Source: Rutidosis leptorrhynchoides
Taxonomy: Eukaryota; Streptophyta; Magnoliopsida; Asterales; Asteraceae
Reading direction: 5' to 3'
Assembly: GCF_046630445.1 (NCBI RefSeq)
Contig: NC_092338.1
Span: 149,840,501 to 149,904,500 of the forward strand
Length of the DNA stretch: 64,000 bases
The notes beneath the pieces were generated by a model, which did no database searches, had not been told where the DNA came from, and saw nothing but the letters and a program-made list of their open reading frames with translations. A program made the position numbers and the translations under genes. Position 1 is the stretch's first letter. Each line of letters begins with the position of its first letter. Below are positions 1 through 11,943 of this stretch, piece after piece.

Positions 1-298
1 TCGTTCTCGAAACTATGGCAAGAAATATAGTGGATCGGTGGATATTTTGTTTAAAAAAACCAGAACATGAAAGTCTTCAAGAAGAAAAATTGGAACGACC
101 CCATGACGGTCAATGAAATACAAGTTAAAAGCTTCCTTTGGATATCTTCGCAGATAAAGAATGTGCAATTAGAGTGGAATCAATGGCTCCTCAATCCTAG
201 TACTTTCGATGACCATGGCTAGAATAATACTCTGTATCGTCCATGTTTTGTTATCATGGTCTTTTGTGTTTCGAGGGTGTAATTTTGATCCTTCTTAT
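1..298 (+). pseudogene. LINE 3' end, left part (ORF2 C-terminal relic)
   Basis: An open frame from about 67 to 222 ends in a stop and reads with Trp/Leu-rich spacing (FLWISSQIKN, then LEWNQWLLNP). This resembles the C-terminal tail after the reverse-transcriptase zinc-binding domain of plant LINE ORF2 proteins. The frame upstream of 67 is shifted and broken, so the coding part is decayed. The downstream non-coding part continues after the nested insertions at 52015, where it ends like a LINE 3' UTR. Seen: frame, stop and continuity across a perfect TSD. Family assignment is from memory and moderate. A relic of a host gene is the alternative. Confidence 0.4.
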
Positions 299-312
299 TG
301 TTGGAGCTAATT
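299..312 (+). mobile_element. TRIM LTR 1, first 14 bases
   Basis: Starts TGTTGGAGCTAA, directly after the TSD copy CTTAT (294-298). The rest of this LTR resumes at 51602, after element A. The second LTR at 51920 starts with the same 12 bases. Confidence 0.7.
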
Positions 313-985
313 TGTAAGACCCGAATAATTATTGTACAGTGGTGTAAATAGGGTACTTGAAGTGTAGAAAATTTTGTGCTGTTAAACAGAGGTCAGAGCC
401 TGTCCAGACCAGGGTGCGCTCAGCGCACACTTAAGGGTGCGCGTGGTGCACTGCTACTGTAGCCGGATTCTGTTTCCTTTAATTGATATTTTGAAGGGCT
501 TTTTGGTAAATTCACTTAGGGACGAGTTAAAGGCCACAAGATCAGTTAGTGGAGGGTCATAACTCCACTATCACCTACCTTTATCCATTCCACTTAAATT
601 CTATAGAGAGAGAAGTGTTCTTAAGTGAGAAAGCTCAAATCAAAAAGGAAGAAGTTGATTTCGGGCCAAATCACGTGTATTAAAGTTGTTCATATAATCA
701 CTAGCTACGTTGTGATTGTGGTGGTAAGCTCTAATCTTGATTTCCTTATTTTAATTTGTTTAAGGGTTAGGGTTTGGGTTAGTGATGAACATAAAACCCA
801 TATTGGTGATTTTGGGTGTTCTTGGGTAAGTTTGGGTCATGAGGACTTAAAGATGAGTAACCTAGGGTTTTGAAATGTTAAATTGTGTATATGGGTCTTA
901 AATGTTAGTAAATCTCTAGCACACTTAGTGGTTAAAGTGAATGGGTGTATATGGGTATGATAGTGACCCAAATGAGTGTGTTAAC
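313..985 (+). repeat. Element A 5' LTR, part 1
   Basis: Matches 36314-36443 plus 49574 onward, the 3' LTR of the same element. Holds the hairpin GTGCGCTCAGCGCAC (414-428) near the LTR start. Ends at TSD TTAAC (981-985), where solo LTR F begins; the LTR resumes at 28192. The combined 5' LTR is about 2.13 kb. Confidence 0.9.
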
Positions 986-2264
986 TGAAAGGACCCGTTC
1001 ATATGCATTATAAACGATTCATAATAGTTGATTTCATCTCGAGGTACTTGACCTCTATATGATACATTTTACAAACATTGCATTCGTTTTTAAAAGACAA
1101 ACTTTCATTACATCGACAGTTGACGGCATGCATACCATTTCATAATATATCCAACTATAATTGACTTAGTAATAATCTTGATGAACTCGACGACTCGAAT
1201 GCAACTTCTTTTGAAATATGTCATGAATGACTCCAAGTAATATCTCTAATATGAGCAAATGCAGAGTGGAAGATTTCTTTAATACCTGAGAATAAACATG
1301 CTTTAAAGTGTCAACCAAAAGGTTGGTGAGTTCATTAGTTTATCATAAATAATCATTTCAGATAGTATAATAGACCACAAGATACTCATATTTCGAAAAC
1401 AATCTGTGCAGGTCTGTTCACTGCTGGAAAATCATTCATACGATATGTAAACACCTGGTAATCGACCTTAACAAGATGCATATAGAATATCCCCCGCATA
1501 CCGGCATTCCGCACGGTCATGCAAAAGCATACAATCAGGCCACTCTTTTAAATATGATGGTTGTGTACACCTCACAAACAGATCATATCTTTTAAAGCTG
1601 GCGGTTGTATACCTATTTCGAAGTACTAAAGCAGTTCAAATTCTCTGACTGGGGCTTATTAGTGCCTATAGATCTATCTTTAGGATTCGCCTCAATTAGG
1701 GTGTCTGTTCCCTAATTCTCAGATTACCAGACTAAAAGGGGTGATATCCGGTGTACTCATAACTCATTCGTAGAATGTTTTTAAGTACTTGTGTCTATTC
1801 CGTCAAACATTTATAAAAGTAGCGAATGTATTCTCAGTCCCAAAAATATATATTGCAAAAGCATTTAAAAAGGGAGTAATGAAACTCACAATACTGTATT
1901 TTGTAGTAAAAATACATATGACGACACTGGATAAGTGCAAGGTTGGCCTCGGATTCACGAACCTATATCATTTATATATATATTAACACATATAATCGTA
2001 ATCAAACAATTTATATGTATTTATTATGATTTAATATTAATATCCTTATATATAATTTTGTTAATATTTATAATATGTTATATTAGTTATTTGATATATA
2101 ATTTAATCAACGTTATATTAATGTAAATAATATTAGTTAAAACATATAATTAACTAATATTGGTATACTTATGTAAATAATACATTTTTATCTAAATTTC
2201 ATTTGTTTGCAAAATAATAGTTAATAATATTAATAGAATAAGGATAATAATACTAATTATAATG

Positions 2265-2265
2265 C

Positions 2266-2360
<95 letters not shown>
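2265..2360. repeat. (TAA)n microsatellite
   Basis: Near-perfect TAA trinucleotide run within solo LTR F. Confidence 0.95.
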
Positions 2361-2361
<1 letters not shown>

Positions 2362-2749
2362 TATATTTTGATGAAAAGATAATAATGATAAGATAAAATG
2401 ATAGTGTTCATAAAAATAATATTTTTAATAATAATGGTAATTTTAATAATAATAGTTTTAATAATAATGTCAGTAATCATATTAATAGTATTAATGTTTA
2501 AATGATAATTCTAACAATGATGCTTAGTAATATTAATAATACTTGTAATGATCTGATAACATAATAATAATAATGATAATGATAATACTAATATTTACTG
2601 ATAATAATAAATCGTAATATGATAGTAATAATAATACTTAACTTAACAACAATAATAATAATACTCATTTTTGTAACTATACTTGAAATCATAAGTTCTA
2701 TTCATTTCATGTATTAGTACTAATAATAACAATAATAATAATTTTAATA

Positions 2750-2750
2750 C

Positions 2751-2840
<90 letters not shown>
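2750..2840. repeat. (TAA)n microsatellite
   Basis: Second TAA run in solo LTR F. The surrounding 2220-3040 region is made of degenerate TAA-like sequence. Confidence 0.95.
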
Positions 2841-2843
<3 letters not shown>

Positions 2844-4034
2844 TACCTATATTAGTAATAATAATAGTATTAATAATTATAATACTTGTAATAATATCAA
2901 TAATTAATAATGATGTTCATAATATTAATTCTAAGATTCATCATACTTAATACTAACAAATATTAATTATAATACCAATAATAACAATAATAAAAATAAT
3001 ATTAACACTTAATAATAATAATAGTAATAATAATAATTTTTAAAATGGAAAACTACCTCAAAAACTCTTTTAAAAAGAAAACGCCTCGAACCGAACTCGA
3101 ACCTAAGACCTCTCGTTCCATGCCAACACCCCTAAACCATCCATCCATCCATGCTTTTCTTATTTATTACACGATTAATACCTCTATAACTCGTATAACA
3201 TTCTATTCTTCCTCTTCTCTTTCATCAACTCGATCAGATCATCACCATCATTATTCTAACTCTCGGCCCAATCAAAATGACGAACTGGTAGCCCAACACC
3301 ATAACAGGAACACGGCCCAACTGAAACTACAGCCCAACAGTTTAAAATAAGTCCAAAGTGATAAAGGGTTGCTTGGTTTCTCTGGTTCGTCAACGGAACT
3401 GGAAAAAAATATACCGCTTCTTGTGTTAATATTCATCATAACTTCATCATCATAACATCACAAAATCTTCATAGTTATCGTCATCATCATTCTTCAAGCA
3501 TCTCGATCACAATTATCACTTTTGCTATCACCTTTACCGAAACCCGATAACTATTCATCTTTTTCTTCATCAATATTTTAACATGAACCGAAAACAGAAA
3601 ACAAGATCAAGGCAGAAGGGTTTCTTATATATGGGTGATGAGTTCAGCCGTTCAATAACTACAACAAACAGCAAGAAAATACGATTGTGTGTTTGGTTTT
3701 GTGTTTGGCCGGAAAACAGAAAGAACACGAAGTAGTAGGATGAGTACCATCATCGTTAAACACTGTATCATCTTCTTTTCTCATAAAAGATGTAACAGTA
3801 TCATCATTAATCATTACAGAAGCAGAAATAAGTAGTGTTGTTAACGTGATGGCTGGGAAAAAAAATTGTGATGACCTGGAAATTTCTGACCAAATTTAAA
3901 CTTAATCTTTGTATGATTAACGTTTCCGACACGATAAGAAAAGTCTGTAAAACTGAATCTCAAAATTTTTGAACTACTTTCATATGTTCAATTACCCTTT
4001 GATTGTTCTCAAACGATTCAAGAACAATTATATG

Positions 4035-4169
<135 letters not shown>

Positions 4170-4954
4170 CTATAACTAGAAAACGAAACAAAGTGTTGAG
4201 TACATAATACTGTTCATTAAACTTATTGGTTTGATTATCTGATTGATATATTTAACTACGGAGTTAAAAGATTATGACAAACGATTGAATTAAAAGATAT
4301 TTATTGAGTCCCTTAAGGAATATGATATTATTACGGGTCTCTGTTGTGAGACCCACGTTGATTTGGGAAATCATTCATTTTTAACGGAATTCGGAATAAA
4401 TGGTAAAGTGTTTGTTTAAATAATGTAATTTGGACACATACAATAATAAGGAATATTAACTATTGGAATTAGATATATGAATAATTTGCGATATGTATTT
4501 TAAAACGTGTTTATTAATATTGAAAATATATATTTAACAATACGATAAAATATAATATTAACTTGGTTATAAAACGATTTGTTATTATATATATATTAAC
4601 AAATAACGAGAAGATTATTTATCGAAGTAAATGACCAAAACCCTCAAATGTATAAGTTATATTTCGAGTGGTATAGTTTATGGATAATTTAAGTCTATAA
4701 TTTGACAAAGGTATGAGTCACGAAACGTAAAGAGCGAGTTTTCTCAGCGTACGAAGGGACATTCAAAAAACCAGAACCGGGACATAAGTCGAGTGACGAT
4801 GTACAACTTATCGGAATAAAAATTACAAGTCACCTATACACGAGAATATAATATAATATATAATTAATTAATTTAAATTATATATATTATATATAATATA
4901 TTTAAATATATTGATGAACTACAAAACAAATCAGATGTGAGCTGTCCAGACAGG

Positions 4955-5030
4955 CCATGCGATCGCATGGCATTTGCACTGGAAGCCCATGCGATCGCAT
5001 GGGAACCAGAATCAGCAAACACCTATAAAT
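4955..5030 (+). promoter_or_regulatory. Element G U3: paired palindromes and TATA box
   Basis: CCATGCGATCGCATGG (4955-4970) and CCCATGCGATCGCATGGG (4986-5003) are perfect palindromes about 15 bp apart. CTATAAAT (5023-5030) follows 20 bp later as a likely TATA box. The 3' LTR copy was cut inside the first palindrome by element C. Confidence 0.6.
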
Positions 5031-5092
5031 TCGATCGAGTTCAGTTTTCTGTCACACACACATATATCTTTCTTCCTCCGTATTATTATATA

Positions 5093-5170
<78 letters not shown>
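5093..5170. repeat. (TTA)n microsatellite
   Basis: TTA run downstream of the TATA box in the G 5' LTR; counterpart at 25168-25250 in the 3' LTR. The poly-Tyr and poly-Ile frames over it are artefacts. Confidence 0.95.
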
Positions 5171-5171
<1 letters not shown>

Positions 5172-6918
5172 ATTATTATTATTAATCTTATTATTATTAT
5201 TATTAGTATTATTATACATAAAATACTACGACGAAGTCATGAGCGTGTCACTTTCAAAATGGGTTTTCAAGCGGGATCGAGCTAAGGAAATTATGGGTTA
5301 TAGCTATGGAGGTTATGGGTAATGTACGTGGGTATTATTGGTAAGTCAAACCTAGCGTTTATCATCTCTGTTGCGTCTACGTACTTTTCTGCAATATTGA
5401 ATCACAATATTGATACGTGAGCATTCATATCTTATCTTTTATATATTAAAAGTGTATCCATGTCTAGTGTTCGAGTATATATGTTTATGCATGTTTTTGG
5501 AAAGCTGGCGAAAAATCAATAACTTTTCATTTAGAAATCGCGTAATTTCGATGAACGAATTTAAAGATATGGTCAACTGAATTATGATTGACATTAATTG
5601 AATTGATTTTGAATCTGCAATTGATATTTAAACAACTTGTTTATAAGATTGATAAATTGGATTTTCAAATATTACTAATCGAGTATATGAATTTCTATAT
5701 AAGGCACGTCTCGTCTTGTTGAGCAATTGTCAAAATTGATTGTTTTATCATATTTTAAAGCCTTATAAAAGCTATAGTTTAATTTTACAAGAATTGGGAA
5801 ACTATGTGAAATGTTAGAATGTTTTGATTGCCATGATCATTCAACTATAGTATTGAGTCAGATTGACTTTTTGAAACGAATTTTGATAACTTTTGTATGT
5901 CGGTCTCGAGCATTAGGATTGTGATACACTATAACCTGACCTAGCTTGGTAGACATTTATTGACCAAAATATGTTCTCTAGGTTGAGATCTACGGTTATT
6001 TGGTATTCTGAGTTTCAGTAACATTTCGGTGAACGACTTTATGTGCTGCTAAGGTGAGTTTCATTTGCTCCCTTTTTAATCGCTTTCGCAATCTATATTT
6101 TGGGCTGAGAATACATTCACTTTATTTTAAACATAATGGATATAAGTACATACTAAATTCTACACTGAGTTTGAACCAAAAATCCGTTAGCTTTGGTAAC
6201 TAGTAACTGCTGGTTATAAGAACTGGTGGGCGCGAGTAGTTATATATGGATCCATAGGGCTTGACATCCCCGTCTGTTCCAGGTATAGAAACCCTAGCCT
6301 GAACTATAAAACAGACGTATGCTATTTGAGTTTAGTACACGTTGTTTTGCGTGTATTGTACATGTTGGTTACATGTATGTTTAAATTGGGGTACTTATTA
6401 TAACGTTAAAGCTTAGTTACCAAGGTGCTCAATCTTGTAGAATATTTTGATAAACGTTTCTGGATGAAACAACTGAAATCTTGTGATCCACCTTTATATA
6501 CAGATTATACTATATATTAAAACTATGAACTCACCAACCTTTGTGTTGACACTTGTTAGCATGTTTATTCTCAGGTTCCCTAGAAGTCTTCCGCTGTTTG
6601 CTTATATGTTAGACAAGCTTTGTGCATGGAGTCATACATGCTTTATTCAAGAAAACGTTGCATTCACAAAACCATCATCATGTATCTATTTTGACTGCAT
6701 TGTCAACGGAAGTATTATTGTAAACTATTATTTAAGGTGATTGTCTATATGTAGAAATCATCAGATGTCGAAAACCTTGGATTTAAATATTCATTTATGG
6801 CGTGCCTTTTCAAAAGAATGCAATGTTTACAAAACGTATCATATAGAGGTCAAATACCTCGCAATGAAATCGATGAATGACGTGTTCGTCCATATGGATT
6901 TGGATCGATCATCACAGT

Positions 6919-6930
6919 TGGTATCAGAGC
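6919..6930 (+). other. Element G primer-binding site
   Basis: TGGTATCAGAGC, a perfect initiator-Met tRNA complement, two bases after the LTR. Confidence 0.9.
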
Positions 6931-7301
6931 GTTGGTCCTAGCGAACCAGGTCTTGCATGAGTGTGTCTAACTGATAGTTGTTAAGATGCATTAGTAAGTA
7001 TGGACTTCGACCGTGTCTGCATGTTAAAAGTTTTGCTTATCATTTCTTGTCAGAAATTACATGCTTATCATTCTTAAGTCTAGACACGTTTTCCTGCATT
7101 TATTTCATAAATAGTGTATAGACAAAAATTCATATCTTAGCGTATCTGTTACTGTAAACTTTTCCTGACATCTTCCGAAAATTTCTCCGTGATTTATGGA
7201 ATTTGGTATTATATATACATATGTAAATTATGTATTGAAGAATACCAAACTAAATTCTATAATCTAATTTATATCAAAAATCATCTCCCTAATTATACAA
7301 G

Positions 7302-7808
7302 ATGGATCCCGTATCTAGTTCAAATTCCTTAAACTCCGACAGCTATTCCGATATGGATATTCACCTGAACTCCGAAGACAGTGTAACCGGAATGGATCAA
7401 CCAATCAGCCATCACCTATTCTGGATGAATTGGGGATGGGTTCATAGCCTGCTTAGTCATTGGAGATAAGAGGAAGGTGATCCCTTCCATCCACCGCATT
7501 TCCCTCTTGGCGAAGAACCTGAAGTACTTACCGGCAAACCTGTTCGAGACATCATTTTCTCTCTCATTTCCAGAGTATCTCATCACGATAATATACTATC
7601 TCAAATTTTGAATCTTATTCATCCGCTCGTCCGAACCAACAATCATCCTGGTGTAATAGAAGAAGTCAACGAGCTTCGCGCTCGGGTAGTGGCTTTGGAG
7701 AATATGGTGCAAAGGTTACAAGCACCAGCAGCATCACCGGCATCAACAGTACCACCGACAACAACACCAACAGTACCATTACCACCACCAACAACAACCG
7801 CACCGTAA
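7302..7808 (+). pseudogene. Element G first ORF relic (acidic N-terminus, coiled coil)
   Basis: Starts MDPVSSSNSL after the PBS leader and ends at TAA in 7806-7808, with one in-frame TAA near 7467 (after LLSHWR). The first 35 residues are Ser/Asp/Glu-rich. A heptad-like segment ELRARVVALENMVQRLQ suggests a coiled coil, followed by a Pro/Thr-rich tail. It sits where the B/C family carries its acidic ORF, but I see no clear sequence identity. It may be a Gag-like or accessory protein; function unknown. Confidence 0.5.
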
Positions 7809-8318
7809 ACCTCAACTTCACAATCTTTCCCACGAGCATCAACGTTATACGTCCTATAGATACCAAGGAATATCAACAACAACAAACGATGAAGTATTGA
7901 TTCATAACTTCATCGAAGAAATATTCTGCAGAGAATATGTAGTTTCTAAAAGTTTTAGAGATTATATATTGTAAATTAGTAGTGGGCGGATATAAATAAT
8001 AAAGTGAAACCCTGACAGGAATAGTGCGCGATTTACAAGCTAGACTTGTTATACAAGCAGCATCAACAGTACCGTCAGCATCACCAGCACGTCAGTACTA
8101 TCAGCATCGTCAGCACTAGCATCACTTATAACATCACGATTTCCACCAGTTCTGTAATCACCAACATCATCACAAATCAACAACGCATATATTGTATCAA
8201 CGAGTTATGAAGTATTAACTCATTTCCTCTGAAGAAATTATATGTATATTTTATATATATATGTGAAATTTGAAATCAAAATAAATCTTTTCGTACTAAG
8301 CTATTACATGTTAATCAT

Positions 8319-8338
8319 AACTGGTAGGTACTACTCGG
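8319..8338 (+). other. Internal PPT-like motif 1 in G
   Basis: AACTGGTAGGTACTACTCGG, one base off the AACGGGTAGGTAC core that precedes the 3' LTR at 10951. Confidence 0.5.
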
Positions 8339-8815
8339 TTAGTTCATGTTAATAATATGCTATACATCCTTCGTTAATGACTTAACAATCGTTAACTATA
8401 ATCTCTGCTTCGACTTAATAGATTCCATTTCATAATAAATCAAGTGTTTTATTCAAATACATGATTGATTTTAACACTTTCATTTTCGATGTACTTGAAA
8501 CTTTCCAGAAAATATCATTCGTACCTTGCGAAGTTTGCAAGAGTTCCATAAGCACTAACATGATTCACTGAGGAAATATCAATAAAACTAAATAACGAAG
8601 TATTGATTTCATTAGTAAAATATTCAGCGAAGATTATATGATCTCTAATGTTTTAGAGATTTTTCATTTCTAATTCAAGCCAAAAAAATCAAATGAGCTT
8701 AATATGATATTAACTCATTAAATCTGTATTACATCTGAAGAAAATATATACATACATATATTTTCATAAAGATTGTAATGAAAATTCTTTTGTACAAAAT
8801 ATTACTTGTGAAATC

Positions 8816-8839
8816 TTTAACGGGTAGGTAATATTCGGG
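8816..8839 (+). other. Internal PPT-like motif 2 in G
   Basis: Contains TTTAACGGGTAGGTA followed by ATATTCGGG. This is another copy of the PPT-region core plus the ATTCGGG tail seen at 41535-41560 and 19928-19955. Confidence 0.5.
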
Positions 8840-9034
8840 AAGTATATAAGTTCACAATTAATATGTTACACTGTACATTCTTCAACTCTGATTCAAAAAT
8901 TATTAACTATGCTCACAGCGATATACAATCGTTTTTATACAAATTTTATTATATATTCTGAAAAAACAGAATCCAAGTCAAGATTTAACAAGTGACATCA
9001 TTCTTAGATCTCTACATCTTTCAAAGCTATACTT

Positions 9035-9819
9035 TGATTTCAAAACTGTGCAAGATCCTTTAGCATTGTTTTTACCGAAAATAATCTTGCAATCCCTTTT
9101 CAAAGTATCCAATTTTATCACACTTCCAACCAGTTAACTTCGACTTTTCAGATTAGCCTTATTATAACCTTGACATATACGTTCTTGTTACTGGAGAACC
9201 TTTCATGTTCCACCACATTAGCAGTAAATTTACCAACAACTTCATTGATCCCTGACCTTCCGAAAAATCATTATACTCATTCAAACCCTATCATGTACTC
9301 ATCCACATCTTGTAATGGTAATTGCCATACCAACTACCGGGAATTAGCAATCAGTATATCGAATTTCGCAGCAATTCTACTCTAACAGTTATATATATAC
9401 ATATAATGTCTATCTTATAGATTACATACTTCGAATGTGAAGTTTCTGAAAAACACCCCAAACTGCGAAACTAGTTCTCCGAATTTTGGAAAAATGCTAA
9501 TGAAACAGCAAAAACTGTAAACGACCTTAACAGCCAAAAGTTTGATGATAAAGAAGAGTGTGTTGGCAAAGCTCAGAAAAAGAGAAAGTTTGGAACTGGA
9601 CAACGGATTAAGCAGAACATGAAGGAGGCTGTGGACAAATCACAAAGACTAAACCTACCTTCAAAGAATCCAAATGATTCAGTGTCTGCTGAAGTCATTA
9701 ACGAATACCTTGCTCCTGACTCTAAACCTTTACGAACAAATCTTCTTCATCATCCTTCAATATTAGAAATTCTAAGATATCATCGTATCTTTCATTATAA
9801 ATATCTTCGATATTTCTGA
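9035..9819 (+). pseudogene. Element G second ORF relic, unrecognised
   Basis: An open frame runs from about 9035 to 9385. A second, shifted frame runs 9421-9819 with one stop at 9472. The second frame is coherent protein-like sequence (SEFWKNANETAKTVNDLN), with a basic KAQKKRKFGTGQR patch resembling a nuclear localisation signal. The two may be one frameshifted gene. No family recognised. The remainder of the internal region (7809-9034, 9820-10950) is AT-rich, and I see no gene in it. Confidence 0.35.
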
Positions 9820-10950
9820 AGATATTTTCACAACTATTCTTATCTGAAATCATTTATCTCTTTGCGCTATCTGTATTACATCATAAAAGAAAATATTTTA
9901 GTTTCTAAATCCTGAAAATTTCAAAAAATGGATGTTTTTGAATTAGTGTTGGGAATTGAAGCATGAGTTAGTATAATATAATGACACTTGATCAACGTGA
10001 TTATATTACAGTAAGTCATGCTGAGTTTCTAATGGAATGTGATAAATGTTCACAGATCACACCCTCATCATAAACCATGTTACATAACTCTTTCATTCTA
10101 TCTAATCTCTAAACATATCAATAAAATATTTTTCTTGATGATTCGGTCTTTTCCAGATATTCCTGTAATTTGACAAATCAAGATCGTGCCATTACAATTT
10201 CTTTCTTAGAACATTAGCTATGTTCATTCCGAAATGTATAGCTACAAATTCTGGACCATTATTCGCTTGACTTAAGGTTGGGAAGAGAAAATGAAAGCAT
10301 GAATCTCTGAAATATAATGAAAAATATAAAGCCCGATAACAACCCCGAAATTACAAACCGTGTATATCAATTAGTATAGCAATATAAAGACACGGGAGAA
10401 TGAAAAACACTATAATCCCAAGGTAATAGTAGAAGAAAATAACTTCCTCTGGTGGCAGATGAAAAAGAAGAATGAAGGATACGATAGCCAGGAAAATATC
10501 AAGAATCAGAACTGGATTAATCATTTTCACAATCTATTAGGAAGTATGAAATAAGGAAGAAGATTATAGGAGTGGTGAAAATAAATGAAACAGAAGAGGT
10601 CAATTTATAGAAAAATATCAGACATAGCAATCGAGGCAGATTACCGCATTTAATCAAAGAGAATCCTAATTTTCGCAATTTCTGAAGAATCAAATCTTAT
10701 TTAGATTATGAAGATTTTCTAATCCTTAAATTCCATAAATCAATCGTAACTACGTCAAAAGTTAAGACAAATCTCTATTCCTTCATTTCACTCTATTACG
10801 ATAACTTCTCTCATACGCTTCGAGTAATCGGATTGTTTTATCCATATTATTCAATGGGGATAAAATTCTATTTACCAACTCATATTCGTCATGAAAACAT
10901 TTTTATTGTTAGCCCTGACGACCTCACTCAAATTTCGGGACGAAATTTCT

Positions 10951-10965
10951 TTAACGGGTAGGTAC
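10951..10965 (+). other. Element G PPT region
   Basis: TTAACGGGTAGGTAC immediately before the 3' LTR, preceded by TTTCGGGACGAAATTTC, the usual end-of-pol context in chromoviruses although pol is absent here. Confidence 0.75.
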
Positions 10966-11943
10966 TGTGATGACCCAGAAATTTCTGACCAAATTTAAAC
11001 TTAATCTTTGTATGATTAACGTTTCTGACATGATAAGCAAAGTCTGTAAAACTGAATCTCAAAATTTTTGAACTACTTTCATATGCTCAATTACCCTTTG
11101 ATTGTTCTCAAACGATTCGCGAACAATTATATGTATATATATATATATACTATAACTAGAAAACGTAGCAAAGTGTTCAGTATATGATACTGTGCATTAA
11201 ACTTATTGGTTTGATTATCTGATTGATATAGTTCACTAAGGATTTAAAAGATTATGCCAAACAATTGAATTAAAAGATATTTATTGAGTCCCTTAAGGAT
11301 TATGATATTATTACGTGTCTCTGTTGTGAGACCCACGTTGATTTGAGAAATCATTCATTTTTAATGGAATTCGGAATAAATGGTAAAGTGTTTGTTTAAA
11401 TAACGTAATTTGGACATATACAATAATAAGGAATATTAACTGTTGGAATTAGATATATGAATAATTTGTGATATGTATTTTAAAACGTGTTTATTAATAT
11501 TGAAAATATATATTTAACAATACGATAAAATATAATATTAACTTGGTTATAAAATGATTTGTTATTATATATATATATTAACAAATAACGAGAAGATGAT
11601 TTATAGAAGTAAATGACCAAAACACTCAAATGTATAAGTTATATTTCGAGTGGTATAGTTTATGGATAATTTAAGTCTATAATTTGACAAAGGTATGAGT
11701 CACGAAACGTAAAGAGCGAGTTTTCTCAGCGTACGAAGGGACATTCGAAAAACTGGAATCGGGACGTAAGTCGAGTGACGACGTACGACTTATCGGAATA
11801 AAAATTACAAGTCACCTATACACGAGAATATAATATAATATATAATTAATTAATTTAAATTATGTATATTATATATAATATATTTAAATATGTCGACGAA
11901 CTACAAAACAAATCAGATGTGAGCTGTCCAGACAGGCCATGCG
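10966..11943 (+). repeat. Element G 3' LTR, part 1
   Basis: Matches 3867 onward with scattered substitutions and a much shorter AT run. Ends in the first half of the CATGCGATCGCATG palindrome, where element C is inserted after ATGCG (11939-11943). Confidence 0.9.

Larger units (their letters stand above)
986..3866 (-). mobile_element. Solo LTR F, left part
   Basis: Begins TGAAAGGACC, the reverse complement of a gypsy LTR end, after TSD TTAAC (981-985). With the right part (27001-28186) it makes one LTR of about 4.07 kb in minus orientation, with no PBS, PPT or gag-pol. Its sequence is related to the element G LTR, for example the block around 1300-1340 and the reverse complement of 6530-6570. 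It contains two (TAA)n tracts. Split by G after AAAAT (3862-3866). The open frame at 3045-3350 shows no recognised protein and I treat it as non-coding LTR. Confidence 0.8.

Noticed and set aside
3045..3350. 101-residue frame in F, possibly a host exon
   Set aside because: Lies within the bounds of the LTR, has low-complexity Ser/His content and no recognisable domain.
4937..5285. Poly-Tyr and poly-Ile frames here and at 2265-2480, 25009-25282, 27733-27936 and 54984-55323
   Set aside because: Translations of TTA, TAA and TA microsatellites.
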